Shown here: positions 33,221 to 40,560 of the stretch, in pieces | Layout: every line of letters begins with the position of its first letter | Numbering within the stretch: the stretch's first letter is position 1 | NCBI RefSeq assembly: GCF_002157355.1 | Contig: NZ_LYMK01000053.1 | Span: 1 to 43,820, forward strand | Length of the DNA stretch: 43,820 nt | Direction of reading: 5' to 3' | Origin: Variovorax sp. JS1663 | Lineage (GTDB): Bacteria; Pseudomonadota; Gammaproteobacteria; Burkholderiales; Burkholderiaceae_C | Made by a program: the position numbers and the translations under genes | Notes under the pieces: model-generated | Databases searched by the model: none | What the model saw: the letters and a program-made list of their open reading frames with translations, nothing else | Told to the model about the DNA's origin: nothing

Positions 33221-33658
33221 TTAGATCTTCGCAGACGCCGCAAGGGTCGACTTTCGCGCGCCGATGGCCCCCGATGCGGCGGCCTTCAGCAGGCGGCGGA
33301 AGGTCGGGCATTCCATGTGGCTCGGTGCGGGGCAGACGGCCGCATGGCGCAGGCCATCGCGCATGGCCTGCAGCTTGCGGATCGTCCTGTCCAGTTCGTC
33401 GGCCTTGGCTTCGAGCCGCTCGCGGTCGATGCGCGGCTGCCCGTCCGGCGCGAACATGAGCCCGATCTCTTCGAGCGAGAAGCCCGCGGCCCGGCCCATC
33501 GCGATCAACGCCAAGCGCTCCAGCACGCTGGCGTCGAACAGGCGCCGCAGGCCGCGCCGGCCGACGGAGGCGATCAACCCCTTCTCTTCATAGAAACGCA
33601 AGGTGGACGCCGGCACACCCGAGTGCTGCGCCACCTCGCTGATATCCAAAACGCTCAT
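33221..33658 (-). CDS. MerR family transcriptional regulator
   Basis: 145 residues: SVLDISEVAQHSGVPASTLR, FYEEKGLIASVGRRGLRR and FSLEEIGLMF form the MerR DNA-binding domain, followed by a dimer helix (RERLEAKADELDRTIRKLQAM) and a tail with two cysteines (AVCPAPSHMECPTF). ATG 33658 is preferred because the extended frame back to 33691 would lie on the operator. It is divergent from a DUF2938 remnant, with a SoxR-like dyad between. The two C-terminal cysteines could bind metal or sense oxidation. Confidence 0.9.
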   Translation of the reverse strand: MSVLDISEVAQHSGVPASTLRFYEEKGLIASVGRRGLRRLFDASVLERLALIAMGRAAGFSLEEIGLMFAPDGQPRIDRERLEAKADELDRTIRKLQAMRDGLRHAAVCPAPSHMECPTFRRLLKAAASGAIGARKSTLAASAKI

Positions 33659-33663
33659 TGCAC

Positions 33664-33694
33664 TTGACCTCAAGCTGGCTTGAATTGGCAAAGT
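33664..33694 (+). promoter_or_regulatory. MerR-type promoter with dyad in a long spacer
   Basis: TTGACC (33664-33669) as -35, a 19-base spacer, then CAAAGT (33689-33694) as a weak -10. The spacer holds the dyad TCAAGC-TG-GCTTGA (33670-33683). A 19-base spacer with a dyad inside it is the hallmark of MerR-activated promoters, and the half-site is close to the SoxR box (CCTCAAG..CTTGAGG). It points towards the gutted DUF2938 gene. Confidence 0.65.
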
Positions 33695-33730
33695 CTAGTT
33701 TCCCTCACAGCCAAGCAAGAGAGAAGCCAC

Positions 33731-33882
33731 ATGAATGCCATTGCCCGGCATGGGCGCCGGCGTCGCGGCCAGCCGCACGCCATGCCCCGCCGCGGCACGC
33801 CTGCAGACCCCTGGTCACGCACGGCGTCTTCGGCCTCGGCCTCCATGCCGCCGGATGGGCCACCAGCCCGCTCCATCCCTAG
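33731..33882 (+). pseudogene. Stub of a DUF2938 membrane protein gene
   Basis: After the start codon at 33731 the sequence jumps to the end of the DUF2938 family: one frame, from 33735, gives PGMGAGVAASRTP, and the next gives VTHGVFGLGLHAAGWATSPL up to TAG 33880-33882. DUF2938 proteins normally have about 160 residues and several membrane spans, and end with this pattern. So most of the coding part is deleted and what remains is also frame-shifted. The MerR-controlled promoter upstream is intact. The family call rests on recalled family ends and is moderate. Confidence 0.55.
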
Positions 33883-33895
33883 AACGGCCGCGAAC

Positions 33896-34432
33896 TCATC
33901 TTTGTTGGCGTCGCTGCTGTTCCTGGCGCTGTTGCTGCTGACGTGCCTGCTCAGCCTGCGCCCGTGCCTGGGCCTGCTGCTGTTGCTGCGCCGCTCGCTG
34001 CCGGGCCTGCTGCTCCTGTGCGCGCATCTGCTGCTGACGCTGCTGCTCGGCTTGAGCGCGCTGCTGCTGCCCGCGCTGCATGGCCACCTGCTGCTGCTGC
34101 TGTTGCTGCATCGCTCGCTGGCGGGCCTGCTCCTGCTGCGCGCGCCTGCTGCTGCTGCGCGGCCTGTGCGCGCTGCTGCTGGGCCCGCTGCTGGACCTGT
34201 TGCTGTTGTTGTTGCTGCATCGCCCGCTGCCGGGCCTGCTCCTGCTGCATGCGCGCCTGCTGCTGCTGCGCGGCTGCGCCTCGGCCTGGCGGCGGGCGGC
34301 GGCTTCCTCCGCCGGCCCCGCGCCCGCCAGCGCCGGCGCCAGCGCGAACACCAATGCCGTCATCCATGCCTTTGCGAGCGTGCGCTTCGGCTGGGCCCGG
34401 CTTGCCGCAACGATGAAAGAGCGCTTGAACAT
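33896..34432 (-). CDS. Exported Gln-rich repeat protein, middle part out of frame
   Basis: 178 residues from ATG 34432 (GGAGGGG upstream). A signal peptide (AWMTALVFALAPALAGAG) is followed by a charged segment, then low-complexity Q/A/R repeats: QQEQARQRAMQQQQQQQV, QRAQAEQQRQQQMRAQEQQ. Between about 34146 and 34268 this frame reads Ser/Arg-rich, while the next frame reads the same Gln repeats (MQQEQARQRAMQQQQQQQV). So the first repeat copy is out of phase and the frame is regained later. A long periplasmic coiled coil is likely in an intact allele. The gene is divergent from the protease/srf locus and shares its promoter region. Confidence 0.6.
   Translation of the reverse strand: MFKRSFIVAASRAQPKRTLAKAWMTALVFALAPALAGAGPAEEAAARRQAEAQPRSSSRRACSRSRPGSGRCSNNNSNRSSSGPSSSAHRPRSSSRRAQQEQARQRAMQQQQQQQVAMQRGQQQRAQAEQQRQQQMRAQEQQARQRAAQQQQQAQARAQAEQARQQQQRQEQQRRQQR
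33970..34268 (-). repeat. Three imperfect tandem copies of a CAG-rich unit of about 110-120 bases
   Basis: The marker GTTGCTGC on the plus strand starts at 33982, 34102 and 34211, each followed by a CGCTCGCTG/CGCCCGCTG-like stretch and CGGGCCTGCT. The spacings are 120 (a multiple of three) and 109 (not a multiple of three), which explains why the copy nearest the gene's 5' end is out of frame. Confidence 0.7.
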
Positions 34433-34542
34433 GGCGATCCCCTCCGTATTGCTTTTTCGTGAACCCGCCAGAGCGATGGAGACAAGCTGTCCCGGGCCGA
34501 AACCCGTATCGCGTGGCTGATTCTGACAGCGCGATGGCCGTT

Positions 34543-34557
34543 GTAAAGGCGGGTAAA
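34543..34557 (+). promoter_or_regulatory. CpxR-box-like direct repeat GTAAA-N5-GTAAA
   Basis: GTAAA at 34543-34547, five bases (GGCGG), and GTAAA at 34553-34557: exactly the consensus of the CpxR envelope-stress response regulator, with half-sites ten bases apart on one face of the helix. It lies between the divergent Gln-rich protein (start 34432) and protease (start 34666) genes, 111 and 109 bases from their start codons. Binding by a CpxR or another OmpR-type regulator is inferred. Confidence 0.6.
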
Positions 34558-34665
34558 GACCACCTCGACGCAGCTTCGGCGCGGCTCGCATCGCGCGGCT
34601 CTGCGATGTTGTTGTGCACTACACTGCAGCGTCATATCCACCCGGCCTCTTGTGAGTTGCTGTTC

Positions 34666-35679
34666 ATGGCTGCGACCGGTCCTCAAGACACTCCAAGATC
34701 ACGCCGCTTGCTTTGGCTGGGGTTGGCCGCGGTCCTCCTGCTTGCCGCGGCGGCCGCAGCGATCTGGTTGGCTTCCGAGAAGAACCTTTCCACCGAGACG
34801 GACCGCCAGGCCGAGCTCGATGCGATGCTCGAGCGCCGGCGCAAGCTGACGATCGAACTCGCGGCAGCGAAGGCCGCGACCGCAACCGACTGCCCGCCCG
34901 GCGAGGTCCGACGCCCGGTCGGCGGCGCCACCCCGCCGGCGCTGCCGGCCGCCTCCGCGCCGGCACTGCCCACGAGCGGCACAGCCCCGGTGCTGAGCGA
35001 ATCCCAACTGGCGGAACGGTTGGAACAAGCGACGGCCATGGTGCTGGTGCCTTCGCCTGACGGCAGCAGCCTGGGCACCGGCACCGGTTTCTTCATCGCG
35101 CCCGATCTGCTGGTCACCAATCGCCACGTCGTCGACAAGGCCGGCCGGCGCGTGCTGCTGGTGAGCACGGCCCTGCGCTCGGTGCGGCGCGCGAGCGTGC
35201 TGCGCATCACCACCAGTTCCAGCGTCGGCTCCCCCGACTTCGCGCTGCTGCGCCTGGAAGACGGAACGGCACCCGGCGTGCTCGACATGACGACGGAGAT
35301 CAGCAAGCTCTCGAGCGTGGTGGCGGCCGGTTTCCCTGGCGTGGTGGTGCAGAACGATCCGCGATTCCGCCGCCTGCTGGCAGGCGACTCCTCGGTCGCT
35401 CCGGACCTGAGCCTGACGCAGGGCGCGGTGCAGTCGCTCCAGACCGGTGCCGACGGCATGCCGCTGATCGTGCACACGGCGTCGATCGCCAAAGGGAATT
35501 CGGGCGGCCCGCTGGTGGACGCGTGCGGCCGTCTGGTTGGTGTCAACACCTTCATCAACGTCGACCAGAGCCAGTCCTCGAAGATCAACTACGCCATTCG
35601 CTCGCCGGTGATGCAGGCCTTCCTGCAATCCTCCGGCACGGCCGCGCGGGCCGACGCCCGTGCCTGCTCGCGCGGCTGA
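34666..35679 (+). CDS. Membrane-anchored trypsin-like serine protease
   Basis: 337 residues. One membrane span (RLLWLGLAAVLLLAAAAAAI) is followed by a short coiled region (TDRQAELDAMLERRRKLTIE), a Pro/Ala linker, and an S1 protease domain with His154 (TNRHVV), Asp191 (SPDFALL) and Ser279 (KGNSGGPLVD). The residues around these are those of DegP/HtrA-type and S1C proteases, but there is no PDZ domain. The catalytic domain should face the periplasm. ATG 34666 is used; an ATG at 34606 is also in frame and neither has a strong ribosome site. It is the first plus-strand gene before srfA, after 194 bases with a separate promoter candidate. Confidence 0.85.
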   Translation: MAATGPQDTPRSRRLLWLGLAAVLLLAAAAAAIWLASEKNLSTETDRQAELDAMLERRRKLTIELAAAKAATATDCPPGEVRRPVGGATPPALPAASAPALPTSGTAPVLSESQLAERLEQATAMVLVPSPDGSSLGTGTGFFIAPDLLVTNRHVVDKAGRRVLLVSTALRSVRRASVLRITTSSSVGSPDFALLRLEDGTAPGVLDMTTEISKLSSVVAAGFPGVVVQNDPRFRRLLAGDSSVAPDLSLTQGAVQSLQTGADGMPLIVHTASIAKGNSGGPLVDACGRLVGVNTFINVDQSQSSKINYAIRSPVMQAFLQSSGTAARADARACSRG

Positions 35680-35757
35680 GAAGCCCCATCGACCGCGCCC
35701 GGTCGAAGCCAGGCAGCAACACGGCTGCGCAACTCGTTCGAATCGCCTGCCTGACCG

Positions 35758-35785
35758 TTGCCACGCAAGAACGCCACAGTACACT
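35758..35785 (+). promoter_or_regulatory. Candidate sigma-70 promoter for srfA
   Basis: TTGCCA (35758-35763), a 16-base spacer and TACACT (35780-35785), 88 bases before the srfA ATG. Both hexamers are close to consensus. The remaining part of the 35680-35873 gap holds GC-rich sequence and no gene. Confidence 0.42.
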
Positions 35786-35873
35786 CGACCTGTGTCCGTC
35801 GCTTACATATGAGTGGCAGCAGGCGAGGAGGGAGTCACTTGCGGCCGTTGTAGCCCATTGCGGTATTCAGCTC

Positions 35874-37334
35874 ATGAACACAAATGCATCCGGCACCACT
35901 GGGGCGCAACTGGCGCATGACCGCGTCGATCGCTACCGTCCGCTCGGGGTCTTCGGCAAGCCCGCCTACCAGAGTCACGTCCAGTTGCGCGCCATGCTCA
36001 AGGCCAAGCGCGGGGACAAGGTGGCGAACTACTTCGCACGTCCCACCTACGATCCCGATCTGGGCGAGCTGCGCTGGACTGCCGAGATGCCCGGCACGGC
36101 CCGTGGATGGCATGAGATGTCGGGCGAGGAGCAGGTCCAGCGCGCGCTCGATCTGGAGGTGGTGCGCTCGGGCCTGGTGAGTTTCGCGCAGGACTTGCGC
36201 ACGCAGAACGCGGGCCAGCCCGGCGGCGCGACCTCCTTCGCCAGCCTGCTGGAGCAGGCGACGCGCGTGCCGGCGGACGGCAACTTCCTCTACTTCGTGG
36301 ACGACCAGCCCGTGATCGCCTTCTGGGGCTTCGAGGACCAGAACGGCTTCAGCGTCGACCCCTCCGCGCTGGCGCCAAAGAGCTCACCCGCCCCGAAAGG
36401 GGAGCCGGTCGTTGCAGCGGCGGCCACGACCGAGGCGACGCCGGTCGCGGCCGCAGCGGCGACGCGGCCCGCTTGGTGGAAGTGGCTGCTCTGGCTGCTG
36501 CTGGCCCTCCTGCTGCTGGCCCTGCTCTTCTTCGGCTTGCGCGGCTGCAAGTCCGACGAGGCGGACGGGTCCCTGTTCGGCCTTCCCTCGGCGAAGCCGA
36601 CGGATCCGACGACCGCGACGCCGCCCGGCGTCGTGCCCTCGCAGCCGCCGGTCGATACCGTGGCGCCGCCCGGTGTCGGTGGCCCCTCGAGCTCGGTCCC
36701 GCCGCCGGTGGGCACGGTGCCGGGCATCGAGCCGCCCAGTGCCCCGGGCACGACACCCGAGATCGCGCCGCCCGTGCCCGGGACCGGGCCCGACGCTGTA
36801 GCACCGCCGGACACGAAGGTACCGCCGGGCGACGCCCCGTCCGAAAGCCGCACCGAGCCGCCGGTCCCGCCGGTGCCGGAGCCGCCTGGCACGCCCGATA
36901 CCACGAACCCGAAGGGCTCGGACCCGACGCCTCCCGCGCCGCCCTCCGCCGACAGCGGCCGCCCGATGAAGATGCCCGCCAGCCCCACCGCGGCCCGCAA
37001 GCTCGACTTTCTCGAAGGCGACTGGAAAGCCGGCGAGGGGCTGGTGGATCGCAAGACCAAGGAGCCGCTGGACCTGTCCTTCAAGTTCAGCAAGGATGGG
37101 AAAGGCGAGGTGACGTTCCGCCGACCGGACGGCACCAGCTGCAGCGGCGAGGTGCAGGGCCGCATGGACGGAGGCAAGCTCGGCATCCGCGGCAGCGACG
37201 CCGTACCGTGCAGCGACGGCAGCCGCTACGGGGCACCCCAGATCGAATGCGGCAATGATTCCGGCGGCCAGACCCAGTGCTTCGGCCTCAACCCCGACGG
37301 CAGCCGCTACTACATGGGCATGCAGCGGCGCTGA
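35874..37334 (+). CDS. srfA: SrfA family protein, one membrane span
   Basis: 486 residues. Residues 1-165 form a soluble domain (AYQSHVQLRAMLKAKRGDKV, GNFLYFVDDQPVIAFWGFED). An Ala-rich linker leads to one span (WWKWLLWLLLALLLLALLFF, about 201-220) ending at GLRGC. A Pro/Gly/Thr-rich stretch (about 235-360) follows, then a C-terminal domain (KLDFLEGDWKAGEGLVDRKT, SCSGEVQGRMDGGKLGIRGS) with several cysteines that could form disulphides. The order fits an N-terminal domain in the cytosol and a C-terminal domain in the periplasm. The SrfA call rests mainly on the srfB and srfC genes that follow, plus general resemblance. ATG 35874 begins the recognisable domain; no strong ribosome site. Confidence 0.75.
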   Translation: MNTNASGTTGAQLAHDRVDRYRPLGVFGKPAYQSHVQLRAMLKAKRGDKVANYFARPTYDPDLGELRWTAEMPGTARGWHEMSGEEQVQRALDLEVVRSGLVSFAQDLRTQNAGQPGGATSFASLLEQATRVPADGNFLYFVDDQPVIAFWGFEDQNGFSVDPSALAPKSSPAPKGEPVVAAAATTEATPVAAAAATRPAWWKWLLWLLLALLLLALLFFGLRGCKSDEADGSLFGLPSAKPTDPTTATPPGVVPSQPPVDTVAPPGVGGPSSSVPPPVGTVPGIEPPSAPGTTPEIAPPVPGTGPDAVAPPDTKVPPGDAPSESRTEPPVPPVPEPPGTPDTTNPKGSDPTPPAPPSADSGRPMKMPASPTAARKLDFLEGDWKAGEGLVDRKTKEPLDLSFKFSKDGKGEVTFRRPDGTSCSGEVQGRMDGGKLGIRGSDAVPCSDGSRYGAPQIECGNDSGGQTQCFGLNPDGSRYYMGMQRR

Positions 37335-37378
37335 CGGCCGCGCGGACCTCGTACCTCTCTCACGCAAGCTACACATCG

Positions 37379-40300
37379 ATGGCACTGAACGAACTCATGC
37401 ACTTCCCCGAAGTGGTCCCGCTGATCCCCGGCAGCGGCGTCCAGTTCCTCGACTTCGGCTTTTCCATCGACAAGCAGACGCCGGTGCCCAGGGAGTGGGG
37501 CTTCTTCGATCCGCGGACTTCGCTGGACGCTGCCAAGGTGCCGCCCTGCGTGCGGCGCGGCGACGAAGAGCCGCGGGGCGTCGAGTCCTATTCCGTCGAC
37601 ATCAAGTCCATCGAGCAGATGTTCGACCGCGTGTGGATCCCGCTGCCGCTGCTGCGGCGCGAGGCGCAGGGCTTCTACCGGGGCCCCACCAACTGGGCGC
37701 GCGCCTACCTCGCGCGGCTCGACGAGCCGGACAGCAAGGGCAACACCTACCGGCTGGTGATCGCCTGCGACACCAGCCTGCTCGCCTTCGTCGAGAGCGA
37801 AGCCTACCTGGCACCATCGCCGAACGACGCCCGCAACGGCCGCGAGTTCGCGCTGCCCGGCCCGCAGGACCCGATCGACTGGTACCTCGCGGAGGGCTGG
37901 GTCAAGGACTGGTGCCTGGAGACCTTCAAGGACATGCTCGAGCGCGAGGAGCGCCGCCGTCGCCACTTTTCCTTCCGTCCGCTGACCAATGCCGAAGTGC
38001 ATGACCAGATGCAGGGCAGCAGCGAGCACATCGCGCGCTACCGGGCGTTCATCGACCTGCTGCACGGGCTCGACGTGCTGCCGTCCTTCCAACTCGTCGA
38101 CCGGATCACCGAGCCGCGCTCGCCGCCGATCGACGTCGACCTCGTGCTCGACCTCGGCAACTCGCGCAGCTGCGGCCTCCTGATCGAGTCCGATCCCGAG
38201 CAGCTCGGCGCCGACATCACCAAGTCGGTCACGCTGCAGCTGCGCGACCTGAGCCGGGCCGAGCAGGTGTATTCCGATCCCTTCCCGAGCCGCTTCGAAT
38301 TCGCGCGCGCACAGTTCGGGCGCGACCACCTGTCGATCCGCAGCGGCCGTTCCGAAGCCTTCGGCTGGCCCACCGTGGTGCGCGTGGGCGTGGAGGCGGC
38401 GCGGCTGGCCGCACGGCGCTCCGGCACGGAGGGATCGTCGGGCCTGTCGAGCCCCAAGCGCTACCTCTGGGACGAAGACCCGCGGCGCGACTCCTGGCGC
38501 TTCAACGTCGGCGCGGCCGAGGCCGGGCACTCGGACTACGCCACCGGCGTCGCCTTCACCACGCTGGTGAACGACCTCGGCGAGGCGCTGCACCAGTTGA
38601 GCCCCGACCTGCTCGCGCAGTTTCCCGACAAGGGCTTCCCGGCGATCCGTGCCCAGTACTCGCGCCGCAACCTGACCTCGTTCGCGCTGGCGGAGATCTT
38701 CGTGCAGGCGATCGCCTTGATGAACTCGCCGATGCACCGGCTGCGCCGCCCGGCCAACGCCAACCTGCCGCGGCGGCTGCGCCGCATCATCATGACCATG
38801 CCCACGGCCATGCCGCTGGCCGAGCGCGAGATCCTGCGCAAGCAGGCCGAGGCGGCCTGCGATCTCGCCAACCTGTCGCTGGGGCAGGCTCGCATCGACT
38901 ACGCCGACGACGGCAGCATGCAGCTCAGCTACGCCGGCCAGGGCGGTGGCGGCAGCGGTGAGGGGCCCGAGGTGATCCTGCAGTGGGACGAGGCGACCGC
39001 CACGCAGGCGGTGTATCTCTACACCCAGGTGGCACTGAACCATTCGGGCGATGCGCGCAGCTTCTTCCGCAACGCGCGCCATCCGGACAACCAGCACGAG
39101 CCCGGCACCGCGGACCGCTTCCGCCTGGCGACCATCGACCTGGGCGGCGGCACCACCGACATCGTCGTGACCTCCGTTGCGGCAGACGGCGCGGGCGCGC
39201 ACGTGACGCTCACGCCCGAGCAGGAATTCCGCGACGGCTTCAGCCTGGCGGGCGACGACGCCCTGCTGCGCGTGGTGCGCGAGCACGTGATCGAGCCGAT
39301 CCGGCAGCGGCTGCGGGAGGCCGGCATGGGCGAGCGCGCGGACTACGCGCTCAACCAGCTGCTGGGGGGCGACCGCGGCGACATGAAGGCGGTGGAGCTG
39401 GTGCGCCGCCAGCAGTTCGCGGCCCAGATCGCCGCGCCGATCGCCCTCGGCCTGTTGCAGGACTACGAGGCCTACGACCCGCTGGCGCCCGCGCCGGCGG
39501 CGGTGCGCGGATTCAGCGAATTCTTCATGCCCGACAACGCGCCGACGCAGGCGCTGCTCGACCACGTGAACCAGGAGCTGGCGCAGAAAGGCGCACGCGA
39601 CTTCCGGCTGCAGGACATGCGCTTCGAGGTCTCGCTGCCCGACATCGACCGCACGGTGCGCAGCGTGTTCCAGGAGATGCTGCGGGCACTTGGAGAGATC
39701 GTCGCGCGCTACCGCTGCGACATGCTGATCCTCTCGGGCCGGACCTCGCGCCTTCCCGCGGTGCGCGCCATCCTGGAGGAATGCGCGGCCCTGCCCTCGC
39801 ACCGCATCCTGCCGCTGCACCTGTTCCGGGTCGGTCAGTGGTATCCCTTCCGCGACTACCGGGCGACGATCGGCGACCCCAAGACCACGGCCGCCGTGGG
39901 CGCGATGATCTGCCTGCTCGGCAATGGCCAGCTGCAGAACTTCAACTTCCGCTCGAACGAACTGCGGCTGCGCTCCACGGCGCGCTATTTCGGCAAGCTC
40001 GACCAGTCCAACCGGCTGCTGAAGGAGGACGAGTTCTACGACAACCTCGATCTCGACAACGTCGACTACGAGCTGCCCGAGCAGCCCTTTGAATTCCGCG
40101 GGCCGATGCCGCTCGGGTTCCGCCAGGTGCCGGTGGACCGCTGGCCGGCCTCGCGCCTCTACAGCATCGACTATGCGAGCCCCGAGGATGCGCGCGCCCT
40201 GAACCCGATGACGCCGCTGCGCGTCACGCTGGCGCGGGCGGGCAAGAAAACGACCAACAGGCGGACCGGCGAGGAGTACATGGACAACCCCGAACTCAAG

Positions 40301-40423
40301 ATCAAGCGGGTCGAGGACCGCGAGGGCCGCACCGTGCCGCCGGCCCGGCTGCGGCTGCGGCTGCAGACGATCGGCCAGCAGCAGGGCTACTGGCTGGACA
40401 CCGGCATCCTGCTGGGAGGCTGA
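37379..40423 (+). CDS. srfB: SrfB family protein, actin/Hsp70-like ATPase fold
   Basis: 1014 residues. The N-terminus carries the SrfB marker PGSGVQFLDFGF. Three signatures of the actin/Hsp70 ATPase superfamily are visible: phosphate-1-like DLVLDLGNSRSCGLLI (D258), phosphate-2 TIDLGGGTTDIVVTSV (D587-D594) and adenosine-like LILSGRTSRLPAVRAI (784-798). The name comes from the Salmonella SsrB-regulated factors; the molecular function is unknown. An ATP-driven, perhaps polymerising or chaperone-like, role is an inference from the fold. ATG 37379 lies 44 bases after srfA. No transmembrane span is seen, so it is cytosolic, possibly held at the membrane by SrfA. Confidence 0.9.
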   Translation: MALNELMHFPEVVPLIPGSGVQFLDFGFSIDKQTPVPREWGFFDPRTSLDAAKVPPCVRRGDEEPRGVESYSVDIKSIEQMFDRVWIPLPLLRREAQGFYRGPTNWARAYLARLDEPDSKGNTYRLVIACDTSLLAFVESEAYLAPSPNDARNGREFALPGPQDPIDWYLAEGWVKDWCLETFKDMLEREERRRRHFSFRPLTNAEVHDQMQGSSEHIARYRAFIDLLHGLDVLPSFQLVDRITEPRSPPIDVDLVLDLGNSRSCGLLIESDPEQLGADITKSVTLQLRDLSRAEQVYSDPFPSRFEFARAQFGRDHLSIRSGRSEAFGWPTVVRVGVEAARLAARRSGTEGSSGLSSPKRYLWDEDPRRDSWRFNVGAAEAGHSDYATGVAFTTLVNDLGEALHQLSPDLLAQFPDKGFPAIRAQYSRRNLTSFALAEIFVQAIALMNSPMHRLRRPANANLPRRLRRIIMTMPTAMPLAEREILRKQAEAACDLANLSLGQARIDYADDGSMQLSYAGQGGGGSGEGPEVILQWDEATATQAVYLYTQVALNHSGDARSFFRNARHPDNQHEPGTADRFRLATIDLGGGTTDIVVTSVAADGAGAHVTLTPEQEFRDGFSLAGDDALLRVVREHVIEPIRQRLREAGMGERADYALNQLLGGDRGDMKAVELVRRQQFAAQIAAPIALGLLQDYEAYDPLAPAPAAVRGFSEFFMPDNAPTQALLDHVNQELAQKGARDFRLQDMRFEVSLPDIDRTVRSVFQEMLRALGEIVARYRCDMLILSGRTSRLPAVRAILEECAALPSHRILPLHLFRVGQWYPFRDYRATIGDPKTTAAVGAMICLLGNGQLQNFNFRSNELRLRSTARYFGKLDQSNRLLKEDEFYDNLDLDNVDYELPEQPFEFRGPMPLGFRQVPVDRWPASRLYSIDYASPEDARALNPMTPLRVTLARAGKKTTNRRTGEEYMDNPELKIKRVEDREGRTVPPARLRLRLQTIGQQQGYWLDTGILLGG

Positions 40424-40424
40424 A

Positions 40425-40556
40425 ATGAAGCTCTCCCCCAGGCTCCCCCACTTCGTGTGGTCCGCCAACCCCTTCGCCGGGGGCGCACCCGGCGGCCCGG
40501 CTTCGCGGCCTGCGTGTTTCACGCGTCGCGGGTCCCGCGATAGCGTGGTGGAAAAC
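40425..40556. repeat. Probable dispersed intergenic repeat (REP-like) between srfB and srfC
   Basis: The 137-base gap is filled by a GC-rich block beginning AAGCTCTCCCCCAGGCTCCC and containing GCGCACCCGGCGGCCCGGC, with self-complementary parts (GCCGGGGGCGC / GCGCACCCGGCGGC). I recall very similar blocks between genes of Variovorax and relatives, so it is probably a family of dispersed palindromic elements. It happens to be open as 44 codons ending just before the srfC ATG, but the composition is not protein-like. It splits an otherwise compact operon. Confidence 0.5.
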
Positions 40557-40560
40557 TGAG

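Noticed and set aside
33900..34300. CRISPR array or long plus-strand Leu-rich membrane protein in the CTG-rich region
   Set aside because: There is no constant repeat with unique spacers, and the poly-Leu frames are the complement of the Gln repeats of the minus-strand gene with its signal peptide.
34474..34489. CGATGGAGACAAGCTG, also found before the hydrolase gene at 24381
   Set aside because: No start codon follows at a usable distance here; probably a chance recurrence of a favoured leader sequence or a relic.
40425..40559. A 44-codon gene between srfB and srfC
   Set aside because: The reading frame lies wholly inside a GC-rich, self-complementary block that looks like a dispersed repeat, and the peptide is Pro/Gly/Ser/Arg-rich with no feature.
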